Shown: positions 54,744 through 63,544 of the stretch, piece by piece
Layout: every line of letters begins with the position of its first letter
Position numbering within the stretch: the first letter of the stretch is position 1
NCBI RefSeq assembly: GCF_023100905.1
Contig: NZ_CP064686.1
Span: 5,332,001-5,396,000, forward strand
Source of the DNA: Bradyrhizobium sp. 4
GTDB taxonomy: Bacteria > Pseudomonadota > Alphaproteobacteria > Rhizobiales > Xanthobacteraceae
Reading direction: 5' to 3'
Length of the DNA: 64,000 nt
Translations under genes and position numbers: made by a program
Notes under the pieces: model-generated
Seen by the model: only the letters and a program-made list of their open reading frames with translations
Databases searched by the model: none
What the model was told of the DNA's origin: nothing

Positions 54744-55070
54744 ATGAAACGACGTTCCCTCTCGGCCGGCCTATTCGGCGCCCTGATGGCGCTCGCCGGG
54801 CCGGGCCATCTACCTTTCGGAGGACTGCCTGTCATGGTCGGCAAAGCCAATGGGGATGAGAGCGGCAAGCAAAGCGCCAGGCATGGCGGCACAGCGGGAC
54901 GCGCGCCCTCCGTTCCAATGGCCCGCGACCCCTCGGCTGCGGTCGCGGAGGAGTACGAATCCGCCCGTCGCAAGGGAACGCGGGAGGCGTTCGAGCTGTT
55001 CATTGCGCGCCACGGCGATGACCCGCTGGCCGAGCGGGCGCGCGCTGAGCTGAAACAGCTGGCGCGCTGA
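54744..55070 (+). CDS. Small exported hypothetical protein (108 aa)
   Basis: ATG 54744 gives a signal peptide-like N-terminus (MKRRSLSAGLFGALMALAGP), then a low-complexity linker and a C-terminal helical domain with EEYESARRKGTREAFELFIA then RHGDDPLAERARAELKQLAR. The last part resembles small tetratricopeptide-like or SPOR-associated repeat ends in rhizobial hypothetical proteins; no function can be given. It is divergent from the M10 peptidase gene and precedes the CaiB relic on the same strand. Confidence 0.6.
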   Translation: MKRRSLSAGLFGALMALAGPGHLPFGGLPVMVGKANGDESGKQSARHGGTAGRAPSVPMARDPSAAVAEEYESARRKGTREAFELFIARHGDDPLAERARAELKQLAR

Positions 55071-55216
55071 TCCTTCGCGGCGCCCCTCAGGCATTGCATT
55101 TCAACAGGCGGCATCCGCGCGGCCCAGACCTGCCGCGTGACGTCTTGCTGCATGGTCTTTCGGCACTGTGGTAGGCCCCCACTCGGTCCCGGAGCCCATC
55201 AAGATGCCCTTTCCGC

Positions 55217-55529
55217 ATGCCTCGGAAGCCCTGTCACGCTTTCACCGTGCTCGATCTGACCCGCGTCCGGTCCGGGCCCACCTGCGTGCGGCAGCTCGCG
55301 GATTGGGGCGCGAATGTGATCAAGATCGATGCGCTGACCGAGGATGCTGGCGGCGAACAGCCGGGCGGACCGCGGCGCGGCTCGGACTTCCAGAATTTGC
55401 ACCGCAACAAGCGAGCGATGACCTTGAACCTGAAGGACGAGCGGGGGCTCGCCGCGTTCAAGCCTCTCGCCGCCAAGGCGGACGTCGTGGTCGAGAACTT
55501 CCGGCCCGACGTGAAGAAGAAGCTCGGCA
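55217..55529 (+). pseudogene. 5' fragment of a CaiB/BaiF CoA-transferase gene
   Basis: The frame gives VLDLTRVRSGPTCVRQLADW, then ANVIKIDALTEDAGGEQPGG and KADVVVENFRPDVKKKLGI, which is the N-terminal 110 residues of class III CoA-transferases. Right after KKKLGI, where relatives continue with DYESL, the sequence switches to a chloride-channel protein. The first codons (PRKPCHAFTVLD) are also degenerate. The remaining about 280 residues are missing, so it is inactive. Confidence 0.85.
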
Positions 55530-56170
55530 TCGAGCTGACCGGCGAATTTGCGATGCTGGAACCACTTCTGATTGCCACAAGCGCTGCTTATCCGCTCACC
55601 GTGTTGCTGCTCAAGCGCTCGATCTTGAGCGAAAAGATCGTGCGGCGCGGCCAGCACTCGTGCGCGAATACGACATCGCCCCCCTTTTGACCTACTTCGC
55701 GTGAACGAAGTGATTGTGAGGGATGTCGATACCCTGCCCGCGACCATGACCGTCGGCGAAGCGGTATCGTTTTTCTCCGACGGGAACGACGTCACAAGTC
55801 CTATCCGCTGATAGACACGGGCGGACGGGTCTCCGGACTCGTCGGCCGCTCGGACCTCCTGCGCTGGCGTGCCGCAAGCGCCGATGGTCGCGCCACCCTG
55901 TTCGACTGCGCCTCAGACAGCTCGCTCACGCTCGGCTATCCGAACGAGCCCGTGTCGTATGTCGCCGATCGGATGGTTCTGGCCGACGCCGGCCGGGTGC
56001 CGATCGTCGAGCACGCGACCGGGCATCTCGTCCTGGTTGCCCGCAAGGATCTCCTGCGCATTTGCGCCACAGCGAGATCCGTCAAGACGCGGCGGTCCGC
56101 TTTCTTCGGCCCCGGCCGCCGCAAGCCGGCACATCACGCGACCGTCCTGGACGACGCGCCGACGACCTGA
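55530..56170 (+). pseudogene. 3' fragment of a ClC chloride-channel gene with two CBS domains
   Basis: From ELTGEFAMLEPLLIATSAAY (end of the last membrane part) the reading passes to FDLLRVNEVIVRDVDTLPAT then MTVGEAVSFFSDGN (CBS 1), and after a shift SYPLIDTGGRVSGLVGRSDL, NEPVSYVADRMVLADAGRVP and ATGHLVLVARKDLL (CBS 2). At least two frame changes occur (near 55650 and 55790). The pore-forming part is absent. The fusion with the CaiB relic shows a deletion or rearrangement between two once distant genes. Its end overlaps the rfbG end on the other strand. Confidence 0.8.
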
Positions 56171-57219
56171 TCGAGCTGGTCGAGCGAGATTTTGCGCAGG
56201 TCCCGGCTCTCGCGCAGCGCCTCGTACCAGTCGACGGTGAGACGCAGACCCTGGGCCAGATCGAGCTGCGGCGTCCAGCCGAGCTCGCTGCGCGCCTTGG
56301 CGCAGTCGAGCTTGAGATAGGCAGCTTCGTGCGGGTGCGGGCCGGCATCGGCCGTCCAGCGCGCGCCGTCGCCCCACAGCGCGATCAGATGTTCGACCAC
56401 GGTCCCGACCGGCACCTCGCTTGCGGCATCCGGCCCGAAATTCCAGCCGCCAATGAAATGATCATCGCCCGCGAGCCGCTCGACCAGCGTGAGATAGCCG
56501 AGCACCGGATCGAGCGCGTGCTGCCAGGGCCGCACCGAATTGGGGTTGCGGATGCGCAAGGCCTCGCCCGCAAGGAACGCCTGCATTGCGTCAGGCACCA
56601 GACGGTCGCGCGCAAAATCGCCGCCGCCGAAGACGTTGCCGGCGCGCGCGGTCGCGATACGTGCCGCGTCCTTCGCATTGAAGAAGCTGTCGCGATAGGA
56701 GTGCGTCACGAGCTCGGCGCAGGCCTTACTGTTGCTGTAGGGATCGTCGCCGCCGAGCCGATCGACCTCACGAAAGGCGACACCCGCCCCGTTATTCTCG
56801 TAGCATTTGTCGCTGGTGACATTCAGGATCACCCGTACCGATCGCAGCTGCCGCGCGGCCTCCAGCACGTGCACCGTGCCCATCACATTGGTCGCAAAGG
56901 TCTCGACCGGCTCCTCGTAGGACGGCCGCACCAGCGCTTGCGCCGCCATGTGAATGACAATGTCCGGCGCGGCCTCAGTCATTGCGGCGCGCAAGGCGGA
57001 GAGATCACGAATGTCGGCGATGCGCTGCCTGATGTCGTCGGCGATGCGCGCCGTCACGAACAGCGAGGATGGATGCGTCGGCTCGAGCGCATACCCGTAG
57101 ACGCTGGCGCCGAAGCGGCGCAGCAACAGCGAGGCCCATGCCCCCTTGAAACCGGTGTGCCCGGTCAGAAAGACTTTCTTGCCGCGCCAGAATGCGGGAT
57201 CCGTCACCAGACTCTCCAT
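56134..57219 (-). CDS. rfbG: CDP-glucose 4,6-dehydratase
   Basis: A 361-residue extended short-chain dehydrogenase. The NAD motif TGHTGFKGAW starts at residue 19, and YSNSK holds the catalytic Tyr and Lys; NVMGTVHVLEAARQ, KCYENN and RAGNVFGGGDFARDRLVPD are diagnostic for CDP-glucose dehydratase. It turns CDP-glucose into CDP-4-keto-6-deoxyglucose. It overlaps rfbF by 16 bp. ATG 57219 was preferred to the frame-open start at 57357, which would run deep into rfbF. The partner rfbH or a reductase is not in the window, so the final sugar is open. Confidence 0.94.
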   Translation of the reverse strand: MESLVTDPAFWRGKKVFLTGHTGFKGAWASLLLRRFGASVYGYALEPTHPSSLFVTARIADDIRQRIADIRDLSALRAAMTEAAPDIVIHMAAQALVRPSYEEPVETFATNVMGTVHVLEAARQLRSVRVILNVTSDKCYENNGAGVAFREVDRLGGDDPYSNSKACAELVTHSYRDSFFNAKDAARIATARAGNVFGGGDFARDRLVPDAMQAFLAGEALRIRNPNSVRPWQHALDPVLGYLTLVERLAGDDHFIGGWNFGPDAASEVPVGTVVEHLIALWGDGARWTADAGPHPHEAAYLKLDCAKARSELGWTPQLDLAQGLRLTVDWYEALRESRDLRKISLDQLDQVVGASSRTVA

Positions 57220-57974
57220 TTGGCGCGGAGGTTCGCCCATTCGCCCTCCAGGAAATTGCGATCCCGCAGCGAATCCATCGGATGCCAGAAGCCGGGATGC
57301 ACATAGGCGCGGAGATCGTCCCCACTCACGAGTTGCTCCATCGGCTCGCGCTCCCATATCGTCTTGTCGCCCTCGATGACATCACCGACCGACGGCGACA
57401 GCAGGAAGAAGCCGCCATTGATCCAGCCGCCATCGTCGTTCGGCTTCTCCTCGAAATTGACGACCCGGTCACCCTCGATAGCAACCGCGCCGAAGCGCTT
57501 TGCAGGCCGCACCACGGCGACGGTGGCGCGCCGCCCATGCGCCTTGTGGAAAGCGATCTCGGCGGCGAGGTCGATGTCGGCGACGCCGTCCCCATAAGTC
57601 AGCGCAAAGAAAGGCTCGTCCGCGACGTAAGGCAGCACCCGCTTCAACCGCCCGCCGGTCTGGGTGTCTTCCCCGGTGTCGACCAGGGTGACCCGCCAGG
57701 GCTCGGCAGTTTCGCGATGCACCTCCATTCGGTTTTCGGCCATATGAAAAGTCACATCGGACATGTGCAGGAAGTAGTTCGCGAAGTACTCCTTGATTAT
57801 GTAACCTCGGTAACCAAGACAGATCACGAAGTCATTAAAGCCATAATGACTGTAGATCTTCATGATGTGCCAGAGAATAGGACGGCCCCCGATCTCGACC
57901 ATCGGCTTCGGACGGGTGCTGGTTTCCTCGGCGATTCGGGTACCGAGACCTCCGGCAAGAATTACGACCTTCAT
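57204..57974 (-). CDS. rfbF: Glucose-1-phosphate cytidylyltransferase
   Basis: A 256-residue nucleotidyltransferase making CDP-glucose from CTP and glucose-1-phosphate. The start MKVVILAGGLGTRIAEETST carries the signature motif, followed by KPMVEIGGRPILWHIMKIYS, LTYGDGVADIDL, and NFEEKPNDDGGWINGGFF; the EEKP motif has the acidic metal site. GGAGAG lies just before ATG 57974. It is followed directly by rfbG, forming the classical CDP-sugar pair. Location with relics of the UDP-xylose route suggests a change in the sugar made. Confidence 0.95.
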   Translation of the reverse strand: MKVVILAGGLGTRIAEETSTRPKPMVEIGGRPILWHIMKIYSHYGFNDFVICLGYRGYIIKEYFANYFLHMSDVTFHMAENRMEVHRETAEPWRVTLVDTGEDTQTGGRLKRVLPYVADEPFFALTYGDGVADIDLAAEIAFHKAHGRRATVAVVRPAKRFGAVAIEGDRVVNFEEKPNDDGGWINGGFFLLSPSVGDVIEGDKTIWEREPMEQLVSGDDLRAYVHPGFWHPMDSLRDRNFLEGEWANLRAKWRVW

Positions 57975-58174
57975 TGATCTCTCCAGACGGGAACACGCAT
58001 CCATCGCAACTTCTATACAACCGGCCGCGACCGGGAAAATCCATCCCAGCGAGAGGTTTAAAGGCAATAACTCAGCAGGAGCAACCCTCTTGGCATTTCC
58101 CTATAGCGGCATGAGGCTGACAGCCTCTCCGAGAACCGGTCGTGCCGTCAAATGGCTATGAAATTGCCGAATGT

Positions 58175-59040
58175 TCGTCGGCTCGGGGCAGCGGCTTCAT
58201 CGGGTAGCATGCTTGCTAAAGACCGATCGAGCCCTAGCGTCAAGGACGGAACAGCAGACAGTTCACCGGCAGCCGGCGCAACATCGCCCCATCTGATCGC
58301 AAATCCGCTGTTCGAGGCGGTCCGGCACGACGTCAGTTTCCCGCTCTACACCGAGGTCGACGCGATCTTCAACCTGGCCTGCCCGGCCTCGCCGATCCAC
58401 TACCAGCGCGATCCCGTCCAGACCACCAAGACCTCGGTGCACGGCGCCATCAACATGCTCGGCCTCGCCAAGCGGCTCAAGGCCCGCATCTTCCAGGCCT
58501 CCACAGTGAGGTCTATGGCGATCCGCTGATCCATCCCCAGACCGAGGATTATTGGGGCAACGTCAACCCTATCGGCATTCGCTCCTGCCACGACGAAGGC
58601 AAGCGTTGCGCCGAAACGCTGTTCTTCGACTATTGGCGCCAGCACGGCCTGCCGATCAAGTCGCGCGCGTCTTCAACACCTACGGCCCTCGCATGCAGCC
58701 CAATGACGGGCGCGTGGTGTCGTCCTTCATCGTCCAGGCGCTCAAGGGCGAACCGATCACGGTGTTCGGCGACGGCGGGCAGACCCGCTCCTTCTGCTAT
58801 GTCGACGATCTCGTCGAAGCCATCACGCGGCTGATGGCGACCGGTGAGAACATCACCGGCGAGCTCGCCGAGAAGGTGATCAAGCTCACCGGCTCGCGCT
58901 CGCAACTGATCTTCCAGCCGCTGCCGCAGAACGATCCGCGCCAGCGCCAGCTCGACCTCACCAAGGCAAAGGCGGCACTGGACTGGGAGCCGAAGGTCGC
59001 GCTTGAGGACGGGCTGAAGGAGACCATCGCCTATTTCAAG
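58175..59040 (+). pseudogene. Decayed UDP-glucuronate decarboxylase (UXS-type) gene
   Basis: The sequence reads, through frame changes, as a full-length UXS: GFIGS near 58195, FTGSRRNIA, HDVSFPLYTEVDAIFNLACP then ASPIHYQRDPVQTTKTSVHG, SEVYGDPLIHPQTEDYW, ARVFNTYGPRMQPNDGRVVS then SFIVQALKGEPITVFGDGGQ, QRQLDLTKAKAALDWEPKVA then LEDGLKETI. One-base deletions lie near 58505 (in the AST-SEVYGD stretch) and 58665 (IK-VARV), and one more near 58285. It would have turned UDP-GlcA to UDP-xylose. It is divergent from rfbF. Confidence 0.85.
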
Positions 59041-59185
59041 CGTACTCGAGCTGGTCTGATCCAGCTCGCAACTTCCGTCGGCCGCGCAAGCGAGCTTCCG
59101 CAACGAGCGCACCGCAGGCAGCGAACCTGGAGGTGGCTTGGGCTGGGGATCAGCTACGGGCCGGCGAGCGGATGCGCTCCACCGC

Positions 59186-60398
59186 TTATCTCGTGCCCGT
59201 CTGTGGCAGCCCAACCGCCCAGCCCATAAATCCAAACAGTAGCGCCGAGTTCGTCGGCGAGCCACTCATCAAAAACTCGATCCCGACGAATATCAGGCCA
59301 GCAAGCAGAAAGGACGCGGCGGGATTCGAGTGCGTCCGCTTTGCTGCCGACATCACCGCCAAAACGAACGCAGCAGCCAAAAGCAGCGCTGCGACAACAC
59401 CAACCTCGACTGCGGCTTGCAATACGACGTTGTGCGGCTCAGCCTTATAGCAAGATTGTTGAGCGAACGTTTCCGATGCCTTGGCCGAGAAGTCCAAGCT
59501 TCGGCAACAGGTTCAAGGCTTCCTCTGTGATTATTTGAATCGCAAAGGTACCCTGGGTATCGCTTGCCAAGACCGGAACGTTCTCCACGACAAGCCCGAT
59601 GATCTTGCCGGACATCGCGGGACGCGCGGCCAAACCGATGACAATGCTCAGACCCCGACGCCGGCTACGGCAATCTGACGCCGGCTGCCCATCCTAGCCG
59701 TCGCAGCGAGCGTGACAGCCAGGGCGACGAAGGGTGTCGCACCATTGCTGCGGCAAACACGAACGCAGGCAAGGCGATCAAACCGCCAACAACACGCCAT
59801 TGAAGCGACGACAAGTTCATTGAAAGCAAAGCAAAGACCAGGAAGCACCACGTCAGCGAAAAAACGGTCGGACCTTCGTGGAAACCAAGAACGAGCGGCT
59901 TGTACTCGCCGCTCCGATCGTAAACCACCGCCCAAGCCGTCAGCAGGGTCCCAACCAAAACGAGCGCCGCCGTGATGCAGGAGAAACGCGAGAGATCAAA
60001 ACGACTACCCACGGCCCGAAACGCGGGATAGGCGGCCATTGAAAGGGCGAGCAGCGCATAGTCGCGATCAGTCGTCGTTCGACCGTTGACGACTACGGAC
60101 GCCAACATGAGCGCTGCCAATGCAACGAACAAATAGTCTGCCGGTGGCGGCTGAAATTCCTCGCATGACGAGCAACGGCGCGATCATGACAGCCGCTGTC
60201 ATGGCTGCATGGCCCTTCGTGCCACGCATGCCATACAAGAGAAGGACTGAGTTAGTTGAGACCCAAACCGCTATTGCTGCGTTCGTCAACCAAGTCTTCG
60301 TCATCGGTTTGATCGCTGACATCCGATCGCCGAGACGATCAATAATCCCATCGTTGTGACGAGAGGTGCAAAAAGCCCAATAGCATCGACGTCAATCA
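59186..60398 (-). pseudogene. Decayed O-antigen ligase-like gene, paralogue of the 19324-20736 gene
   Basis: On the minus strand a start at 60398 (MIDVDAIGLFAPLVTTMGLL) leads through stops and shifts to ALLALSMAAYPAFRAVGSRF, then GEYKPLVLGFHEGPTVFSLT, EALNLLPKLGLLG and EPHNVVLQAAVEVGVVAALL. The LLALS-AAYP-R stretch and the HN-VLQ-A-E-G motif match the intact protein encoded at 19324. Frame changes lie near 60330, 60130, 59750 and 59490. It is a lost ligase or polymerase. Confidence 0.75.
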
Positions 60399-60570
60399 TG
60401 ACTACGAGCAAGACGCGCTACTACGCGTACCTGCTAGCATTGCGGCATCAACTTGTAAATATCGCGCTGCCAACTGAGCAGGCTTGGGTCGGCGCGCGTT
60501 CGTCGGGCACCTAAGAATTCGGTCACTCTGAGCGAACCATGGTCATGCGCATCCACGCTTTCAATCAGGT
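60399..60570. other. Short intergenic region
   Basis: 172 bp between the ligase relic and the downstream glycosyltransferase gene. No gene, RBS or terminator is apparent. Confidence 0.4.
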
Positions 60571-61764
60571 TTAGCCGCGCCGCGACGCCATCACATCCCG
60601 AGTCAGCCGGATGAAATCCGCAACGAACGCCTCTACGCGATGCTGCAGGTTCGGCAACAAATTTCGGACGAACGCAGGCCCGGTGGTTTGCGCAACCTGC
60701 AACATGTGATCGGCAAGCGACTTGGGGTCGCGGATGCCGAAATATCGCGCGCCGCCCTCGGTCTGTTCGCGATGGACATCGATGTCGGACAGGATCATCG
60801 GGACACCAAACGACTTCGCTTCTTCGACAGTGGTGCTCCACCCCTCGCACTCCGAAGGATTGATGAGGGCCATCGATGCACGCAGGAGGGCGTAGACGTG
60901 ATCCAGCGGGATCATTCCGAGATGTCGAAAATTCATCTCCAAGCCGCGCGCCCCGACCTCCTTCATCATCGCCTCGAAAAGACCAGGCTCGCGGAAGTCT
61001 TGCGTGCTTCCCGACGCCGCGACAACGACGTCCAGCCCTCGAGATTTCAGCAGATCAAGCGCATCGACCACGATCTGGTGGTTCTTGTGCCGCCAGAACT
61101 GGTTGGGCAGATAGAAATATCGTGGTGGAAGGCCATAATGGGCGATCACGTCCGGCGGCTTCGTGGCGAGCAGGTTGACGGGGGGCTCGGTCGCAAACCG
61201 AACGACCGAGACGCCGTTTGAATTGCCCGGATAGAACCTTCTGAGATCTCCGAGCGCGCTGGCGCTGCTCAACATGATGTGCCGGCCGGACGCGATCTGA
61301 ACCCGAAAGCCGATATCACGCCGCCAATAGGCGCCCCTGGAGAAAAGATGGGGAAGCAGGCGATGCTGGAAATCCGGGAACCATGCGACCGCGGGAAATG
61401 GCAGGCGCCAGCCAAAGAAGCGCGCAGACTCGAACACCATGTCGATCCTGCTGGCCTTGAATTCGGCGACGGCAGGCACGTCCAGACCAAAGACGATCGC
61501 GCGGGCGAGGTCCGTCGCACGGGCAAGACCGGTCGCTGCGTGATCGAACACCGGCGAGCGCACGACCTCGACGCCGGGAATGCCGGCCAACGCCGCGATC
61601 TCCTCGGGATCGTCCGCCGTTCCGGCAAACAGCACGGGTGCCACCGTTCCCGGAGAATGCCGGTTGAGCACCTCGAACAGATTGCGTTGATAGTTGTAGC
61701 CACCCGCCCATAGTCGACGTGGGATGTTGGTGAATGCAATCCGCAGCGGCGCGCGCTCAGGCAC
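60571..61764 (-). CDS. Glycosyltransferase family 4
   Basis: A 397-residue GT-B enzyme. The N-terminus RIAFTNIPRRLWAGGYNYQR has the glycine-rich donor-side start, and FPAVAWFPDFQHRLLPHLFS is typical of this branch. The C-terminal part has FYLPNQFWRHKNHQIVVDAL, then VVVAASGST, HVYALLRASMALINPSECEG and VEEAKSFGVPMILSDI. It should add a sugar to the surface glycan. Its start overlaps the stop of the epimerase gene by 8 bp, so both are in one operon with two further genes towards the right edge. Confidence 0.9.
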   Translation of the reverse strand: MPERAPLRIAFTNIPRRLWAGGYNYQRNLFEVLNRHSPGTVAPVLFAGTADDPEEIAALAGIPGVEVVRSPVFDHAATGLARATDLARAIVFGLDVPAVAEFKASRIDMVFESARFFGWRLPFPAVAWFPDFQHRLLPHLFSRGAYWRRDIGFRVQIASGRHIMLSSASALGDLRRFYPGNSNGVSVVRFATEPPVNLLATKPPDVIAHYGLPPRYFYLPNQFWRHKNHQIVVDALDLLKSRGLDVVVAASGSTQDFREPGLFEAMMKEVGARGLEMNFRHLGMIPLDHVYALLRASMALINPSECEGWSTTVEEAKSFGVPMILSDIDVHREQTEGGARYFGIRDPKSLADHMLQVAQTTGPAFVRNLLPNLQHRVEAFVADFIRLTRDVMASRRG

Positions 61765-62689
61765 GAGCCTGGCTCCTGAACCATTCGACGTAGTCGGCCA
61801 GTCCGTGCTCGAGCGGGATACGCCAATCGAAATTCATGTCGAGCACGCGCCCGTTGTCCGCCAGCAAGCTCGTCGGGTCCCCTGGACGTCCGACGCCGGA
61901 AAAGCGCACGACCGTTTTGCTGTCCCAATGCCTGATCAGTCCCTCGGCAATCTCGGCCACGCTCACGCCGCGCCCCGAACCGCCATTGATCACGCCAAAA
62001 TCGTCCTGCCACTCGGCCCCCGCGACGCGCGCCAGCAAGCGAACGACGTCGCGAACGTCGGTCCAATCCCTTATCTCGGCCCCCGTCCCTCCGAGATTCA
62101 GCGTTTCTACCTCGCTCCCCAGCCGAGAGCAGATATCCCAGAGCAGTTGCTTGCGAAGGTGAGGACCGTAGACAGAGAACAGCCGCACGGCCATGCAGTG
62201 AATGCCGAAGCTCTGGACGTAGCTTTGGCACAACTGTTCCATGACCAGCTTGTGGTGTCCGTAAGGCGACATCGGCAGAAGCGCCGCGCTCTCCGGAATC
62301 GGACCGGTATGATCGGCGCCGTAGACAGCGGCGCTTGACACCGCGATCAGCCGGCTGCTGGGCGCAAAACTTCGAAGCCATTCGAGCAGCCGCGCCGTGC
62401 TCGTCACGGTCCGCGAAAAATCCTCGAACGGGCGCGCGATCGACAGCCCAACCGACGACCCGCCGGCCAGATGGAAGACGTGCGACGGCAGGCCGTGCAA
62501 GGCGGCGAGCGCATTCAGATTGGCATCATCAACTTCACCGTTGATCCAGGCCTGCAAACCGAGGGCCTGTGCCTGGGCCGGATCCAGCGCACCGTGACCG
62601 ACGCCATGGACCGCATGCCCGGCGCTCGCCAGTTCGCGAACGAGATGACGTCCGATGAATCCGTTCGCACCGGTAACCCACGTGGACAT
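61757..62689 (-). CDS. NAD-dependent epimerase/dehydratase (extended SDR)
   Basis: A 310-residue nucleotide-sugar enzyme. WVTGANGFIGRHLVRELASA is the NAD site (GANGFIG, residues 7-13), AVSSAAVYG and SPYGHHKLVMEQL hold the catalytic Ser, Tyr and Lys, and RLFSVYGPHLRKQLLWD is the substrate loop; DWTDVRDVVRLLARV follows. Possible roles are UDP-glucose 4-epimerase or a CDP/dTDP-sugar reductase or epimerase; its position beside rfb-type genes does not decide. The stop overlaps the glycosyltransferase start by 8 bp. Length is a little short for GalE. Confidence 0.88.
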   Translation of the reverse strand: MSTWVTGANGFIGRHLVRELASAGHAVHGVGHGALDPAQAQALGLQAWINGEVDDANLNALAALHGLPSHVFHLAGGSSVGLSIARPFEDFSRTVTSTARLLEWLRSFAPSSRLIAVSSAAVYGADHTGPIPESAALLPMSPYGHHKLVMEQLCQSYVQSFGIHCMAVRLFSVYGPHLRKQLLWDICSRLGSEVETLNLGGTGAEIRDWTDVRDVVRLLARVAGAEWQDDFGVINGGSGRGVSVAEIAEGLIRHWDSKTVVRFSGVGRPGDPTSLLADNGRVLDMNFDWRIPLEHGLADYVEWFRSQARA

Positions 62690-62692
62690 GTC

Positions 62693-63544
62693 CTAGACCT
62701 TGTGACAGACGAACGAATAGAGCCGGCCGGGCCGGTGGTCAAAGCGCTCGGCAAGCGAGAGCAGGGACTCGAAGACATGCTGCGAAGCAAACGCCGCGCG
62801 CCACAGCGGGCCGGCGGGAATCTTCCGCGTCAGTTTTTCGACGACCGCGGATCGCAGCGTCTGCATCGTATACGGGAACAGATTGATCGCGCTCTGCAGC
62901 GGAGCCAGTGTCCCGACAGTGGCGAACCCGGCCGACTTCAACGCGCCGGTATAGCGGTCGAGCAGGTAGGCATGCTCGCCCCCGTAGAGGTGATGCAGCG
63001 GGTGCTGATCGAGGAATTTTTGAAGATCGCCTTCCTTGCTGATCACGTGCTCGCGCGCCGCGATCAGCATACCGCCGGGGCGAAGCACGCGAAAAATCTC
63101 GCGGCAGGCACCATCAAGGTCGCGGGTATGATGCAGCACGGCGCGCGCGAAGACGAGATCGAAAGTGTTGTCGGCGAACGGCAGGCGCTCGGAAAACTCC
63201 TCGACCACCTGGATGGGCAGCTGCGTGCTCGCCGCAAGAGCCCGGATTGCCGCAGTGCCGACGATGGCGCTGCCATCGGGCTCGAGTGCAGTCACCTCAA
63301 ATCCGCTGCGAGCCAGCGCGTAGCTGGCAATGCCGCGCCCCGCTCCCACATCGAGAGCCGTGCCAGAGCGCCCGGCCAGGAGCGCCGTGACCGCCTGCCA
63401 TTCGGAACTCTGAAAATAACGCTCGGCGGCGGCGATCAGCGGATCATCGTAGAAGGCGTCGCGCACGAGCTGACCCTGATCCGGCTGATTGCGCAGCCAG
63501 ACAACGGCATCCTCCCACGTCGTGAACTTGTCGTCACCGCTCAT
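62693..63544 (-). CDS. Class I SAM-dependent methyltransferase
   Basis: A 283-residue Methyltransf_11 protein. Motif I is TALDVGAGRGIASYALARSG, then VTALEPDGSAIVG, NTFDLVFARAVLHHTRDLDG and FRVLRPGGMLIAAREHVI. It probably methylates a sugar or a polyketide-like acid attached to it. It lies three bases beyond the epimerase gene's start, and its own start overlaps the acetyltransferase stop by 11 bp. Start ATG 63544 (MSGDDKFTTWEDAVV) is supported by that overlap. Confidence 0.88.
   Translation of the reverse strand: MSGDDKFTTWEDAVVWLRNQPDQGQLVRDAFYDDPLIAAAERYFQSSEWQAVTALLAGRSGTALDVGAGRGIASYALARSGFEVTALEPDGSAIVGTAAIRALAASTQLPIQVVEEFSERLPFADNTFDLVFARAVLHHTRDLDGACREIFRVLRPGGMLIAAREHVISKEGDLQKFLDQHPLHHLYGGEHAYLLDRYTGALKSAGFATVGTLAPLQSAINLFPYTMQTLRSAVVEKLTRKIPAGPLWRAAFASQHVFESLLSLAERFDHRPGRLYSFVCHKV

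Noticed and set aside
56062..57306. 414-codon plus-strand frame over rfbG
   Set aside because: Shadow frame; rfbG and rfbF have clear catalytic motifs on the other strand.
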